DNA of 32,519 nucleotides from CAZEQD01 sp964514305. Lineage in GTDB: Bacteria; Acidobacteriota; Aminicenantia; Aminicenantales; Aminicenantaceae. Shown here piece after piece: positions 1-7,437 of the stretch. The notes beneath the pieces were generated by a model. The model did no database searches. It was not told the origin of the DNA and worked only from the letters and a program-made list of their open reading frames with translations. The stretch covers positions 1-32,519 of the forward strand of contig CAZEQD010000022.1 of NCBI GenBank assembly GCA_964514305.1, written 5' to 3'. How positions within the stretch are numbered: position 1 is the stretch's first letter; the number at the start of each line of letters is the position of its first letter. The translations under genes were made by a program, and so were the position numbers.

Positions 1-30
1 CCAATCATCTTGTTTATAATAGGATAAAAA

Positions 31-149
31 GAGTAAACAGTAAAGAGTAAACAGTGAGGAGTAAACAGTAAAGAGTAAAGAGTGAGGAGTAAACAGGAAA
101 AAGTAAAAGCTTAAAGGAGGAAAGTCAAAATTCAAAGATCAAAATGCAG
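31..149. repeat. Tandem heptamer array (period 7)
   Basis: Nine consecutive heptamers of the form (G/C)AGT(A/G)A(A/G) run from 31 to 93, for example GAGTAAA, CAGTAAA and GAGTGAG. They form a higher-order 28-bp duplication: 31-58 equals 59-86 except for one base (C52 versus G80). A decayed 7-nt rhythm (AAGTCAA, AATTCAA, AGATCAA) continues to about 149. The same heptamer type recurs at 16135-16162 and 19062-19089. The period is not a multiple of three and no gene overlaps it. Confidence 0.85.
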
Positions 150-239
150 AAGAGTAAGGGATAAACGGTTTAAAGTTTAAGTTGAGTTGTCGGGGCCGGC
201 TGTGCCCAGCAAGCTGCCTTGAGCCCTCCTTGGATATGG

Positions 240-268
240 TTGACAGCCAGAGGTGAAATTATTAATAT
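240..268 (+). promoter_or_regulatory. Sigma70-type promoter of tRNA-Val
   Basis: A perfect -35 box TTGACA (240-245), a 17-nt spacer and a -10 like TAATAT (263-268) lie just upstream of the tRNA. Transcription would start near 275, about ten bases before the mature 5' end. The -35 box overlaps the right arm of the small inverted repeat 198-203/243-248. Seen directly; activity is inferred. Confidence 0.6.
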
Positions 269-284
269 ATAGGCTTGAAAAAGT

Positions 285-359
285 AGGCGCGTAGCTCAGT
301 GGTAGAGTGCTTCCTTGACGCGGAAGAGGTCGAGGGTTCGATACCCTCCGCGCCTACCA
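285..359 (+). tRNA. tRNA-Val (anticodon GAC)
   Basis: A complete cloverleaf can be drawn. Acceptor stem AGGCGCG (285-291) pairs with CGCGCCT (349-355). The D stem is GCTC/GAGT, the anticodon stem CTTCC/GGAAG has loop TTGACGC, and the T stem GAGGG/CCCTC has loop TTCGATA. The anticodon GAC is at 317-319, reading GUC valine codons. The discriminator base is A and the CCA end (357-359) is encoded. It lies about 90 bp before thrS and has its own promoter. Confidence 0.96.
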
Positions 360-374
360 ATTTAAAAGGAGTAA

Positions 375-435
375 GTATTCAAAGAGGAAGTGCCTTAATT
401 GACTTAAGACTAGAGTTGCCTACCCTTTTGAATAC
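375..435 (+). promoter_or_regulatory. Leader stem-loop directly upstream of thrS
   Basis: GTATTCAAAGAGG (375-387) can pair with CCCTTTTGAATAC (423-435). Nine base pairs at the base are perfect, followed by a few weaker ones. Inside the 35-nt loop is a smaller hairpin, CTTAA/TTAAG (394-398 with 404-408). The structure ends 12 nt before the thrS ATG, which has no Shine-Dalgarno of its own. In E. coli, ThrRS represses its own mRNA by binding structured leader RNA just before the start. The position here invites that idea, but I see no anticodon-like loop proving it. Confidence 0.4.
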
Positions 436-447
436 ATTAAAAAATTT

Positions 448-2370
448 ATGGCTAATTTAGTTAAAATTGAGATAGAAGGGTCTACCCATTTGGTTAAGCC
501 AGGTCTTTCTCTAAAATTTCTAATATCAGAACTGAAACTTGAGCAGCAACCCCTCCTGGCCAAAATTGACAGTCGAATAGTAAGCCTGGAAACGAGAGTG
601 GAAGACAAAATGAAAATTCACTGGCTTTATCCTGATACGGAAGAGGCCTTAGAAATATTAAGACACAGCTCTGCCCATCTTTTGGCTCAGGCTGTCATTG
701 AGCTTTTTCCAGGCACTCAAGTGGGTATTGGTCCAGCCGTTGAGAATGGTTTTTATTACGATTTCTTAAGAGATAAGCCTTTTACTCCTGAGGATCTGGT
801 GGCTATTGAGGCCAAAATGAAAGAGTTGGCTGCTCAGGATATACCAATCAAACGAGTTGCCTATACCAAACAACAAGCTCTCGATTTATTTCAAAAACTG
901 GGACAGACATTAAAAGTAGAGCTTATCCAAGAAAAAGGGGGAGAGGTTGTCTCTTGCTATCGCCAGGGAAGCTTTATTGATTTTTGTTTAGGGCCTCATC
1001 TTCCTTCTACCAAATATATTCGCCATTTCAAACTGCTTTCGGTGTCTGGCGCTTATTGGAAAGGAGACGAAAAAGGTCAGCAGCTGCAGCGAATCTATGG
1101 TACAGCCTTCTTTAATAAACAAGATTTGGAGAATTATCTTTCTCTGCTGGAAGAGGCTAAAAAAAGAGATCATCGAAAGCTAGGTCAGGAACTTGATTTA
1201 TTCAGCTTCAATAATGACCTAGGGGCAGGTTTAATCCTTTGGCACCCTAAGGGGGCCACAGTCAGGAGAATTATTGAGGACTATTGGCGTCAGGAACATA
1301 TTGAGGATGATTATGATTTTCTTTACACTCCTCATTTGGCTAAGCTTGATGTTTGGCGCCGAAGCGGGCACACAGAATTCTACACTGCTATGTACCCTCC
1401 CTTTCAGATTGATGAGGTAGAATATGAATTAAAACCTATGAACTGCCCTTTCCATATTATGGTTTATAAATCTCGACAGCGCAGTTACCGCGATCTCCCT
1501 CTACGCTGGGCCGAGTTGGGCACTGTTTATCGCCTGGAACGCAGTGGTGTTCTTCATGGTTTGCTGAGAGTGAGAGGTTTTACTCAAGATGATGCCCATA
1601 TATTTTGTCGCCAGGATCAGCTGCAAGAAGAAATAAATAGAGTTATTGCTCTGGCCTTGAGAATTTTAAAGACTTTTGGCTTTAGAGAATATGATATTTT
1701 TCTTTCCACTCGTCCAGACAAGTTTGTCGGTAGCCTTGAAGATTGGGATCGAGCTACCCAAGCTTTAAAGCAGGCTTTGGTAGCCCAAAAGCTGGAATTC
1801 CAGGTAGATGAAGGCGAGGGAGTTTTTTATGGGCCTAAAATTGACATTAAAATAAAAGATGCTCTTCACCGATCTTGGCAATGCACCACTATCCAGTTAG
1901 ATTTTAATTTGTCTCAGAGATTTGACATCAGTTATGTAGGTCAGGATGGCCTGGATCACCGTCCTTTTCTTATCCATAGAGCTATTTTGGGTTCAATGGA
2001 AAGGTTTTTCGGCATTTTAATTGAACACTATAATGGTAATTTCCCCCTCTGGTTGGCCCCTGTTCAAACGGCTATTATTCCTATTGCCGATAGGCATAAT
2101 GATTATGCTGTTTCTTTGGATCGCAAATTTAGAGCCCAAGGCTTCAGAAATTGGTTGGACCTCCGTCGGCAAAAGATGACTTATAAGATAAGAGAAGCGG
2201 AGATGCAGAAAATCCCTCTAATTCTTATTGTCGGAGACAAAGAAATAGCTGAGGGCACTGTTTCCATGAGAATTCACAGCCTTGGAGATAAGGGCCAAGT
2301 AAATGTGGATGAATTGCTTGCAAAAATAAAAGAAATAGTTAAAACTAAATCTTTGGATTTTAATATTTAA
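448..2370 (+). CDS. thrS: Threonyl-tRNA synthetase
   Basis: Charges tRNA-Thr with threonine in the cytoplasm. The 640-aa product has the full family layout: TGS domain (about 1-62), the editing (SAD) domain with HSSAH at 73-77, the class II catalytic core, and a C-terminal anticodon-binding domain. The zinc/substrate ligands known from the E. coli enzyme are present as Cys333 (in MNCPF), His384 and His510. Motif 2 (TVYRLERSG) and motif 3 (HRAILGSMERF) are intact. The ATG at 448 matches the family N-terminus. No Shine-Dalgarno is visible, but an upstream hairpin (375-435) abuts it. It heads the translation operon; the infC Shine-Dalgarno starts one base after its stop. Confidence 0.98.
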   Translation: MANLVKIEIEGSTHLVKPGLSLKFLISELKLEQQPLLAKIDSRIVSLETRVEDKMKIHWLYPDTEEALEILRHSSAHLLAQAVIELFPGTQVGIGPAVENGFYYDFLRDKPFTPEDLVAIEAKMKELAAQDIPIKRVAYTKQQALDLFQKLGQTLKVELIQEKGGEVVSCYRQGSFIDFCLGPHLPSTKYIRHFKLLSVSGAYWKGDEKGQQLQRIYGTAFFNKQDLENYLSLLEEAKKRDHRKLGQELDLFSFNNDLGAGLILWHPKGATVRRIIEDYWRQEHIEDDYDFLYTPHLAKLDVWRRSGHTEFYTAMYPPFQIDEVEYELKPMNCPFHIMVYKSRQRSYRDLPLRWAELGTVYRLERSGVLHGLLRVRGFTQDDAHIFCRQDQLQEEINRVIALALRILKTFGFREYDIFLSTRPDKFVGSLEDWDRATQALKQALVAQKLEFQVDEGEGVFYGPKIDIKIKDALHRSWQCTTIQLDFNLSQRFDISYVGQDGLDHRPFLIHRAILGSMERFFGILIEHYNGNFPLWLAPVQTAIIPIADRHNDYAVSLDRKFRAQGFRNWLDLRRQKMTYKIREAEMQKIPLILIVGDKEIAEGTVSMRIHSLGDKGQVNVDELLAKIKEIVKTKSLDFNI

Positions 2371-2385
2371 AGGAGGTTAATCATC
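2371..2385 (+). promoter_or_regulatory. Shine-Dalgarno and AUC start codon of infC
   Basis: AGGAGG (2371-2376) is followed by TTA, ATC and ATC in the infC frame. The ATC at 2383 lies 6 nt from the Shine-Dalgarno, the best spacing; the ATC at 2380 lies only 3 nt away. No ATG, GTG or TTG occurs in this frame before the ATG at 2446, which lies inside the conserved N-terminal region. Rare AUU/AUC starts in infC are known to allow IF-3 to control its own synthesis. Confidence 0.75.
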
Positions 2386-3015
2386 AGAAGACGGACATTC
2401 TATCCCGGCAGAGCCCGCAAAACCAAGCCTCATCGGATAAATGAAATGATTAGAGCGAGAGAAGTTAGAATAATAGATGAAAACAAAGAGCAACTCGGGA
2501 TTGTCCCTCTTGCCGAAGCTTTATCACTGGCCAAAGAAAAAGAACTAGATTTGGTTGAGATTGCCCCTCAAGCAGTTCCGCCAGTTTGCCGGATAATGGA
2601 TTACGGAAAATATCTTTATGAACTCCATAAAAAAGCCCAGGAAGCTAAAAAACATCAGAAACAGATTCAGATTAAAGAGATAAAATTCAGGCCGAAAATA
2701 AGCATCCATGATTATAATTTTAAAATTAGACACGTTCGGAGATTCCTGGATGATGGTAATAAAGTAAAAATTACGGTTATGTTGAGGGGCCGAGAAAAAG
2801 CTAAACCAGAGTTAGCCCATCAGATTTTAGAAAGAGTGTTTGAGGATGTCAAAGATTTTGGCCATCGAGATAGCGATGTTCGTTCTCAGCCTTGGGCTGT
2901 TTCAGCTTTGGTAAGTCCGCTTAAGACAGGAGGAAAAGATGCCAAAACTAAAATCGCATCGAGGAGCCAAGAAAAGGTTCAAAGTAACAGGCAAAAAGAA
3001 AATAGTTCACAGTAA
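2383..3015 (+). CDS. infC: Translation initiation factor IF-3
   Basis: Keeps 30S subunits free and checks start codon and initiator tRNA selection. From the ATC start the product is about 210 aa and begins (M/I)RRRTFYPGRARK..HRINEMIRAREVR, where the HRIN/IRA stretch matches the IF-3 N-terminal domain. Starting at the first ATG (2446) would delete conserved residues. The motif PPVCRIMDYGKYLYE and the linker IKEIKFRP are clear. The C-terminal domain aligns to about SALVSPLK, but the usual EGR-type segment before it is replaced by SQPWAV. The frame then runs on for about 28 low-complexity residues, overlapping rpmI by 77 nt in another frame. This tail is probably a by-product of a lost stop codon. 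Confidence 0.95.
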   Translation: MRRRTFYPGRARKTKPHRINEMIRAREVRIIDENKEQLGIVPLAEALSLAKEKELDLVEIAPQAVPPVCRIMDYGKYLYELHKKAQEAKKHQKQIQIKEIKFRPKISIHDYNFKIRHVRRFLDDGNKVKITVMLRGREKAKPELAHQILERVFEDVKDFGHRDSDVRSQPWAVSALVSPLKTGGKDAKTKIASRSQEKVQSNRQKENSSQ

Positions 3016-3139
3016 AGCTTATAAAAGTCATATCCTGACTAAGAAATCACCCAAGAGAAAGAGGGGGTTAAGGAAAAAAGTAGAAATTAGCTCAATGGAA
3101 AGAGCTAAAATAAAAAAAATGCTTCCCTACGAACAATAA
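2939..3139 (+). CDS. rpmI: Ribosomal protein bL35
   Basis: A small, very basic 66-aa protein of the large ribosomal subunit. It opens MPKLKSHRGAKKRFKVTGKK, close to the family consensus, and has the internal SHILTKKSPKRKRGLRK block. A strong AGGAGG lies 5-10 nt before the ATG, inside the end of infC. The 77-nt overlap with infC is in a different frame, so this conserved protein dictates the sequence there. It is the usual partner of infC and rplT. Confidence 0.97.
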   Translation: MPKLKSHRGAKKRFKVTGKKKIVHSKAYKSHILTKKSPKRKRGLRKKVEISSMERAKIKKMLPYEQ

Positions 3140-3188
3140 AGACAAGGGGGATGTTTGCCCTGAGCGTTGAGCTAAAGAGGAGAGAACA

Positions 3189-3545
3189 ATGCCAAGAGTT
3201 AAGAGAGGAACAAAAAAGCACAAAAGGAGAGCTAAAATTTTAAAAGAAGCTAAAGGCTACTGGGGAGCCCGAAGCCATAATTACCGCACGGCCAAAGAAG
3301 CTGTAGAGAAAGCAATGCTTTATGCCTATCGCGATCGGAGAGTGCGCAAAAGAGAGTTTAGGCGGCTATGGATTATTAGAATTAAAGCTGCAGCCGCTAA
3401 CAATGGCCTCTCTTACCATAGCTTTATCCATGGACTGAAACAATTAAACATTGAGCTGGATAGAAAAATACTGGCTGATTTAGCCGTCAATTCACCCCAA
3501 ACATTCTCTCAGCTAGTAGAAAAGGTAAAACAGGCTACAGCCTGA
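3189..3545 (+). CDS. rplT: Ribosomal protein bL20
   Basis: Large-subunit ribosomal protein that binds 23S rRNA early in 50S assembly. The 118-aa product starts MPRVKRGTKKHKRRAKILKE and has the expected basic N-terminal extension and the YAYRDRRVRKREFRRLWI helix region. Length is normal for the family. A GAGGAG ribosome binding site precedes the ATG. It follows rpmI by 49 nt and precedes pheS by 44 nt. In E. coli L20 represses this operon through mRNA structure; I could not identify a matching operator here. Confidence 0.98.
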   Translation: MPRVKRGTKKHKRRAKILKEAKGYWGARSHNYRTAKEAVEKAMLYAYRDRRVRKREFRRLWIIRIKAAAANNGLSYHSFIHGLKQLNIELDRKILADLAVNSPQTFSQLVEKVKQATA

Positions 3546-3589
3546 ATAAATGAAGCTGGTTCTCAAGCTGGCTTCCAGATAAAAGGGTT

Positions 3590-4624
3590 ATGAGAAATCT
3601 TCAAGAACAAATAAAAGACTGCCAACAAGCTTTTGATCAGGATTTAGCTCGCCTTAAAGATGCCAAATCCCTAACAGAGGTACGTTATTTTTATTTGGGC
3701 CGACATCGAGGGTATTTAAAGAAGCTATTTAATCAGCTGAAGAAGTTAAAACCTGAGGAGAGGCCTAAGATTGGGGCCAGACTCAATTCTTTAAAGCAAT
3801 ATATTCAGACTAAACTCCAAGAGAAAGAACAAGCTTTGGCCAGTTCCCAAAGTATCCAGACAGAAGTCGATTTAACCTTGCCAGGGCGAAAAATATATCA
3901 GGGTTCCCCTCATCCTCTCCTGCTTTTTAAGCAAGAAATTGAGAATATTTTTTTAAGCATGGGCTTTTCCATTGAGGAAGGTCCAGAGATTGAAACGGAT
4001 TATTACAATTTCGAAGCCCTTAATTTCCCCCCTCATCACCCGGCTCGAGACGATTGGGATACCCTTTACATTAATGATGAACTGTTATTGCGTACTCATA
4101 CCTCTCCGGTTCAAATCAGAGTTATGGAGAAAAGGAAACCTCCTATTAGAATCATTATCCCAGGCAAGGTTTATAGAAGAGAGACCCCTGACCCCACTCA
4201 TCTGCCCATGTTTTATCAGGTGGAAGGGTTGGTGGTTGACTATGGTATTACTTTTGCTGATTTGAAGGGTACTCTAGAGTACTTTCTTAAAACTCTCTTT
4301 TCTGAAAAAATAAAAATAAGATTTCGGCCCAGCTTTTTTCCTTTCACAGAACCTTCAGCCGAGGTGGATATTGAATGCACTGTTTGCCAAGGAAAGAAAG
4401 AAGGATGCCGGGTTTGTGGTGGTAGCGGCTGGATTGAAATTCTGGGTTCAGGCATGGTTGATCCCCAGGTATTTAAAAATGTTAATATTGATCCTGAAAA
4501 ATATTCTGGCTTTGCTTTTGGCTTAGGTATAGACCGAACAGCTATGTTTGCCTTTCAAATTCCAGATATGAGATTTTTCTATGAAAATGATTTAAGATTC
4601 ATCAGACAATTTGGACAAAAATGA
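3590..4624 (+). CDS. pheS: Phenylalanyl-tRNA synthetase alpha subunit
   Basis: Catalytic subunit of the (alpha-beta)2 enzyme that charges tRNA-Phe. The 344-aa protein has an N-terminal coiled-coil arm (about 1-90) followed by the class II catalytic core: HPLLLF near 105, GFSIEEGPEIETDYYNFEALN, the LLRTHTSPVQIR block, the GKVYRRE motif 2 region, and GFAFGLGIDRTAM (motif 3). It contains the CTVC...CRVC insert seen in many bacterial PheS proteins, with two CxxC pairs. The stop overlaps the pheT start as ATGA (4621-4624), so translation is probably coupled. The ribosome binding site is weak. Confidence 0.97.
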   Translation: MRNLQEQIKDCQQAFDQDLARLKDAKSLTEVRYFYLGRHRGYLKKLFNQLKKLKPEERPKIGARLNSLKQYIQTKLQEKEQALASSQSIQTEVDLTLPGRKIYQGSPHPLLLFKQEIENIFLSMGFSIEEGPEIETDYYNFEALNFPPHHPARDDWDTLYINDELLLRTHTSPVQIRVMEKRKPPIRIIIPGKVYRRETPDPTHLPMFYQVEGLVVDYGITFADLKGTLEYFLKTLFSEKIKIRFRPSFFPFTEPSAEVDIECTVCQGKKEGCRVCGGSGWIEILGSGMVDPQVFKNVNIDPEKYSGFAFGLGIDRTAMFAFQIPDMRFFYENDLRFIRQFGQK

Positions 4625-6681
4625 GAATAAGTTTAAACTGGCTTCGGGACTATGTGGCTATTGAAGAGCCGCTGCCTAGCTTAATCGATAAATTGAACTT
4701 AATCGGTCTTTTGGTCGAAGATTGGGAAGAGAAGGATGGCGATATCATTTTAGATATAGAAACCTATGCTAACCGTCCTGATACCTTAGGACATTTAGGA
4801 GTGGCCAGGGAAATTGCGGCCGCTTTTGGCTTGAAGCTCCAAAAGAAGAGTTGGACAATCGTCGAAGGAGTGGAAGAAACATCACAGTTAGTAAATATTC
4901 AGATCAGGAGCGAGGACCTTTGCCGCCGCTACTGCGGCCTTATTGTTGATGAGGTTAAAGTTGGCCCTTCGCCAGCCTGGTTGAAGTCCCGCCTAGAAGC
5001 GGTTGGCCTTAAATCTATCAATAATGTTGTTGATGTTACCAATTACGTACTGATGGCTACCTCTCAGCCTTTGCATGCCTTTGATTACGATAAACTTAAA
5101 GGAAAAAAGATCGTTGTCAGAAGGGCTGAGCCAGGTGAAACCTTAGTAACTTTAGAAGGAGAAAAAATCCTGCTTACTCCCGAAATGCTGGTCATTGCTG
5201 ATGCGGATAAGCCAGTGGCCTTAGCTGGAATCATTGGCGGCCAATATTCTGCTGTCTCAGAAAAAACCCGCCGTATTTTGATTGAAAGTGCCTATTTCGA
5301 ACCAGCGTCCGTTCGCCAAACAAGTAAAAAAACCGGTATATCTACTGAAGCATCCTATCGTTTTGAGAGAGGAGCTGATATTTCTTTTCAAGCTGAAGCA
5401 GCCCGGATGGCTGCCTCTTTGCTGACCCAATTTGGAGGCAAGGCTACCAAGGGTGTAGTAGATGTCTATCCCCAACCAAGGAAAAAGACAACGGTCATGC
5501 TTCGCCACCATCGCCTTTCAGAGTTGCTGGGAGTAGAGATAGGCCCTAAATTTGTAGTTCAAACTTTAACTTCTCTTGGTTTTAAGATTAAAGAACAAAG
5601 CCAGGGCATTTGGCAAATTCAGGTCCCGACATTTCGAGTAGATATTCAAAGGGAGGCAGATTTAATCGAAGAAGTAGCCCGGTTTTTTGGCTTCGATAAA
5701 ATTCCTGTTCACATTCCTCCTTTGCGCCAGCTAGAGCCACCTCTCCCACCCAAGAGGAAAATGATCGACAAGTTGCGTCAGCTGCTTTTTCATCAAGGCT
5801 TTGATGAATTTTTGAATTTTAGTTTTTTTGATCCAGCTAAAAAAGATCAATTTGTGGTCCTTAAACAACCGATAGCCTTAAGAAATCCTATATCTTCCAA
5901 AGCTTCCTGGCTCCGTCCTACCTTGTTGGCCAGTTTACTGGAGAATGTAGTCTGGAATAAAAATAGAGGGGCGGAGGGTGTCCATGCTTTCGAAATTGGA
6001 AACATTTATTTCTGGGATAAAGAAAAAGGCCAGGAGCAGCTATCTCTCGCTTTAGTCAGCACAGGTCTTTTAGGATGGCACCATTGGCAGGAGAAAGAAA
6101 AAACCACTGATTTCTTTCATCTTAAAGGTACCTGCGAACTTATTTTGTCTTATTTAAGATATGAGCCTTTTTTCTTTTTTAAAGAGACCCATCCTTATTT
6201 TGAACCCCAGTTTTGTCTAGGCCTTGGTTATAAAGGAGAAACAATAGGACATCTCGGTTTAATCAAGAGACAGATATTGGATTCATATTCGCTAAAAGAG
6301 GAGGTTTGGGTAGCTGAAATAGATCTATTGACCCTCTTGGATAAACAGCCGTTATCGTTTAGCTACCAACCGGTCTCTAAATATCCCAGTGTTATCAGAG
6401 ACATCTCTTTTCTGGCAAACCGGGACTTTACTTACCAAGATATTAAAGATGTCCTGGAGAAGATGTCTTTACCAAATCTGGAAAAATTTGAGCTTTATGA
6501 TCTTTTCGCTGGCCCTTCTTTACCTCCAGGCAAAATTAGTTTGTCTTTTCGCTTTGTTTTTCGCCATCCGCGGCGTACCTTGAGGGCTCAAGAAATTGAT
6601 AAGTATCAACAAAAAATTATTGATGTATTAAAAACAAATTTTAATTTTCAAATAAGAGAAGGAGGGAAAATTGACAAGTGA
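4621..6681 (+). CDS. pheT: Phenylalanyl-tRNA synthetase beta subunit, short form
   Basis: Partner subunit of PheS, carrying the editing site and tRNA-binding parts. The 686-aa protein is about 100 residues shorter than the E. coli type (near 795). The N-terminal B1 segment (MRISLNWLRDYV) runs directly into LDIETYANRPDTLGHLGVARE, so the EMAP-like OB-fold tRNA-binding domain normally inserted after about residue 40 is missing. The B3/B4 editing domain (about 90-275), the B5 domain (about 290-365), the catalytic-like core, and the C-terminal FDX-ACB domain (about 588-682, starting near YPSVIRDISF) are all present. The reading frame is intact, so this looks like a natural short form rather than a damaged gene. 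Confidence 0.96.
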   Translation: MRISLNWLRDYVAIEEPLPSLIDKLNLIGLLVEDWEEKDGDIILDIETYANRPDTLGHLGVAREIAAAFGLKLQKKSWTIVEGVEETSQLVNIQIRSEDLCRRYCGLIVDEVKVGPSPAWLKSRLEAVGLKSINNVVDVTNYVLMATSQPLHAFDYDKLKGKKIVVRRAEPGETLVTLEGEKILLTPEMLVIADADKPVALAGIIGGQYSAVSEKTRRILIESAYFEPASVRQTSKKTGISTEASYRFERGADISFQAEAARMAASLLTQFGGKATKGVVDVYPQPRKKTTVMLRHHRLSELLGVEIGPKFVVQTLTSLGFKIKEQSQGIWQIQVPTFRVDIQREADLIEEVARFFGFDKIPVHIPPLRQLEPPLPPKRKMIDKLRQLLFHQGFDEFLNFSFFDPAKKDQFVVLKQPIALRNPISSKASWLRPTLLASLLENVVWNKNRGAEGVHAFEIGNIYFWDKEKGQEQLSLALVSTGLLGWHHWQEKEKTTDFFHLKGTCELILSYLRYEPFFFFKETHPYFEPQFCLGLGYKGETIGHLGLIKRQILDSYSLKEEVWVAEIDLLTLLDKQPLSFSYQPVSKYPSVIRDISFLANRDFTYQDIKDVLEKMSLPNLEKFELYDLFAGPSLPPGKISLSFRFVFRHPRRTLRAQEIDKYQQKIIDVLKTNFNFQIREGGKIDK

Positions 6682-6931
6682 ATTAGAAAGAATTAAAATT
6701 CTTGAAGGAAAGATTTCGCAGGTTGTTGATTATATAAATAAACTAGTAAGTGAAAATGAAAGACTTAAGCAACAGTTGAAAGAGCTTAAAGCAGAGAAAA
6801 GGAAATTTGAAGAGGAAGCCAAGACAGCAGCTAATCTCGATGAGAGCTTAAAAAGATATGAACAGGAGAGAGTCCAGATAAAGGATAAAATTGAGAATAT
6901 TATTAGTCAGATTGATCAATTAGGAATATGA
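6671..6931 (+). CDS. ZapB-like coiled-coil cell-division protein
   Basis: An 86-aa, almost entirely charged protein predicted to be one continuous coiled coil (heptads from about residue 5 to 80; rich in E, K, L and I). It starts with TTG at 6671, 5 nt after GGAGG, and overlaps the end of pheT by 11 nt. The stop overlaps the zapA start. In many bacteria a short coiled-coil gene of the ZapB type sits just before zapA, and the pair helps FtsZ rings form. The assignment rests on size, coiled coil and neighbour rather than on conserved residues. Confidence 0.6.
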   Translation: MTSELERIKILEGKISQVVDYINKLVSENERLKQQLKELKAEKRKFEEEAKTAANLDESLKRYEQERVQIKDKIENIISQIDQLGI

Positions 6932-7254
6932 TAGATAAAATAATTGAAATCGAAATTTATGGACAAAAATATAGGATTAGAGTCAAAGGAGAAGAGGATG
7001 AAAAATATATAAGCCATCTTACTTCGTATGTTGATCAAAAAATGCGGGAAGTAGCTGTTAAGTCAAAATCAGTAGACAGTTTAAAGATTGCTGTTTTAGC
7101 AGCTTTAAACATTGCTGATGAATATTTTGTCTGTCAAAAAAAATTGGATCAACTCAACGAAGTAATTGGCCATATGGAAAGCGAGATAGAAAGTTTGGAG
7201 GTTCATCTTTTAAAAAATGATAATACATTCAAAAATATTGAGAAAGCCACTTGA
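6928..7254 (+). CDS. zapA: Cell division protein ZapA
   Basis: Binds and cross-links FtsZ filaments at the division site. The 108-aa product has the ZapA layout. A short beta-rich head (IIEIEIYGQKYRIRVKG) is followed by a globular helical part with the typical ALNIADEY motif near residue 60 and a C-terminal coiled coil. The ATG overlaps the previous stop (ATGA, 6928-6931). A gap of about 180 nt follows before rny. In several phyla the zone just downstream of zapA encodes 6S RNA. Confidence 0.9.
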   Translation: MIDKIIEIEIYGQKYRIRVKGEEDEKYISHLTSYVDQKMREVAVKSKSVDSLKIAVLAALNIADEYFVCQKKLDQLNEVIGHMESEIESLEVHLLKNDNTFKNIEKAT

Positions 7255-7278
7255 AGTAACTAAGATTATAGATTGGAT

Positions 7279-7410
7279 AAAGGGAAGCCAGGGAATGGAA
7301 AGATTCCAAGACCCAGAGGGATTGGAGTGTCACCTGGCCGAGTCAAATTTTTCTTTAGACATTGTCCTACTTTAATGTGAGCCACGGCCCTCCTTACTTT
7401 CCTCTCCTTT
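7279..7410 (+). ncRNA. Candidate structured RNA, possibly 6S-like
   Basis: Nested pairings can be drawn across the zapA-rny gap: AAAGG 7279-7283 with 7406-7410, GGAAAG 7297-7302 with 7397-7402, GAGGG 7316-7320 with 7388-7392, CCTGGC 7333-7338 with 7381-7387 (one bulged C), and ACATT 7359-7363 with 7374-7378. The result is a rod with internal loops, including a one-sided 12-nt bulge (7321-7332). The shape and the position after zapA recall 6S RNA. However, one strand is purine-rich and the other pyrimidine-rich, so chance pairing is easy, and the length is shorter than typical 6S. Confidence 0.25.
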
Positions 7411-7437
7411 GACACACCCAAAAAGGAGGTGGTCAAA

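Larger units (their letters stand above)
1..284. other. Gene-free leader region before the tRNA
   Basis: I see no credible protein gene here. The stretch holds a period-7 repeat array (from 31), a GC-rich segment around 190-250 with a 6-bp inverted repeat (198-203 and 243-248), and the promoter of the tRNA gene (240-268). What lies upstream is outside the window. Confidence 0.7.

Noticed and set aside
31..149. Repeat array as a CRISPR
   Set aside because: The units are 7 nt and directly adjacent, with no unique spacers and no cas genes nearby.
198..248. Possible third copy of the palindromic element (GGCTGT/ACAGCC with a 39-nt loop)
   Set aside because: The loop has the same length as in copy B and a few shared words, but the loop sequence does not align convincingly and the stem is only 6 bp.
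399..404. TTGACT as a -35 box for thrS
   Set aside because: No -10-like hexamer lies 16-18 nt downstream, and the site is inside the leader hairpin loop.
3553..3580. Hairpin between rplT and pheS as a terminator
   Set aside because: Only 4-5 bp can pair and no T-run follows; pheS clearly belongs to the same operon.
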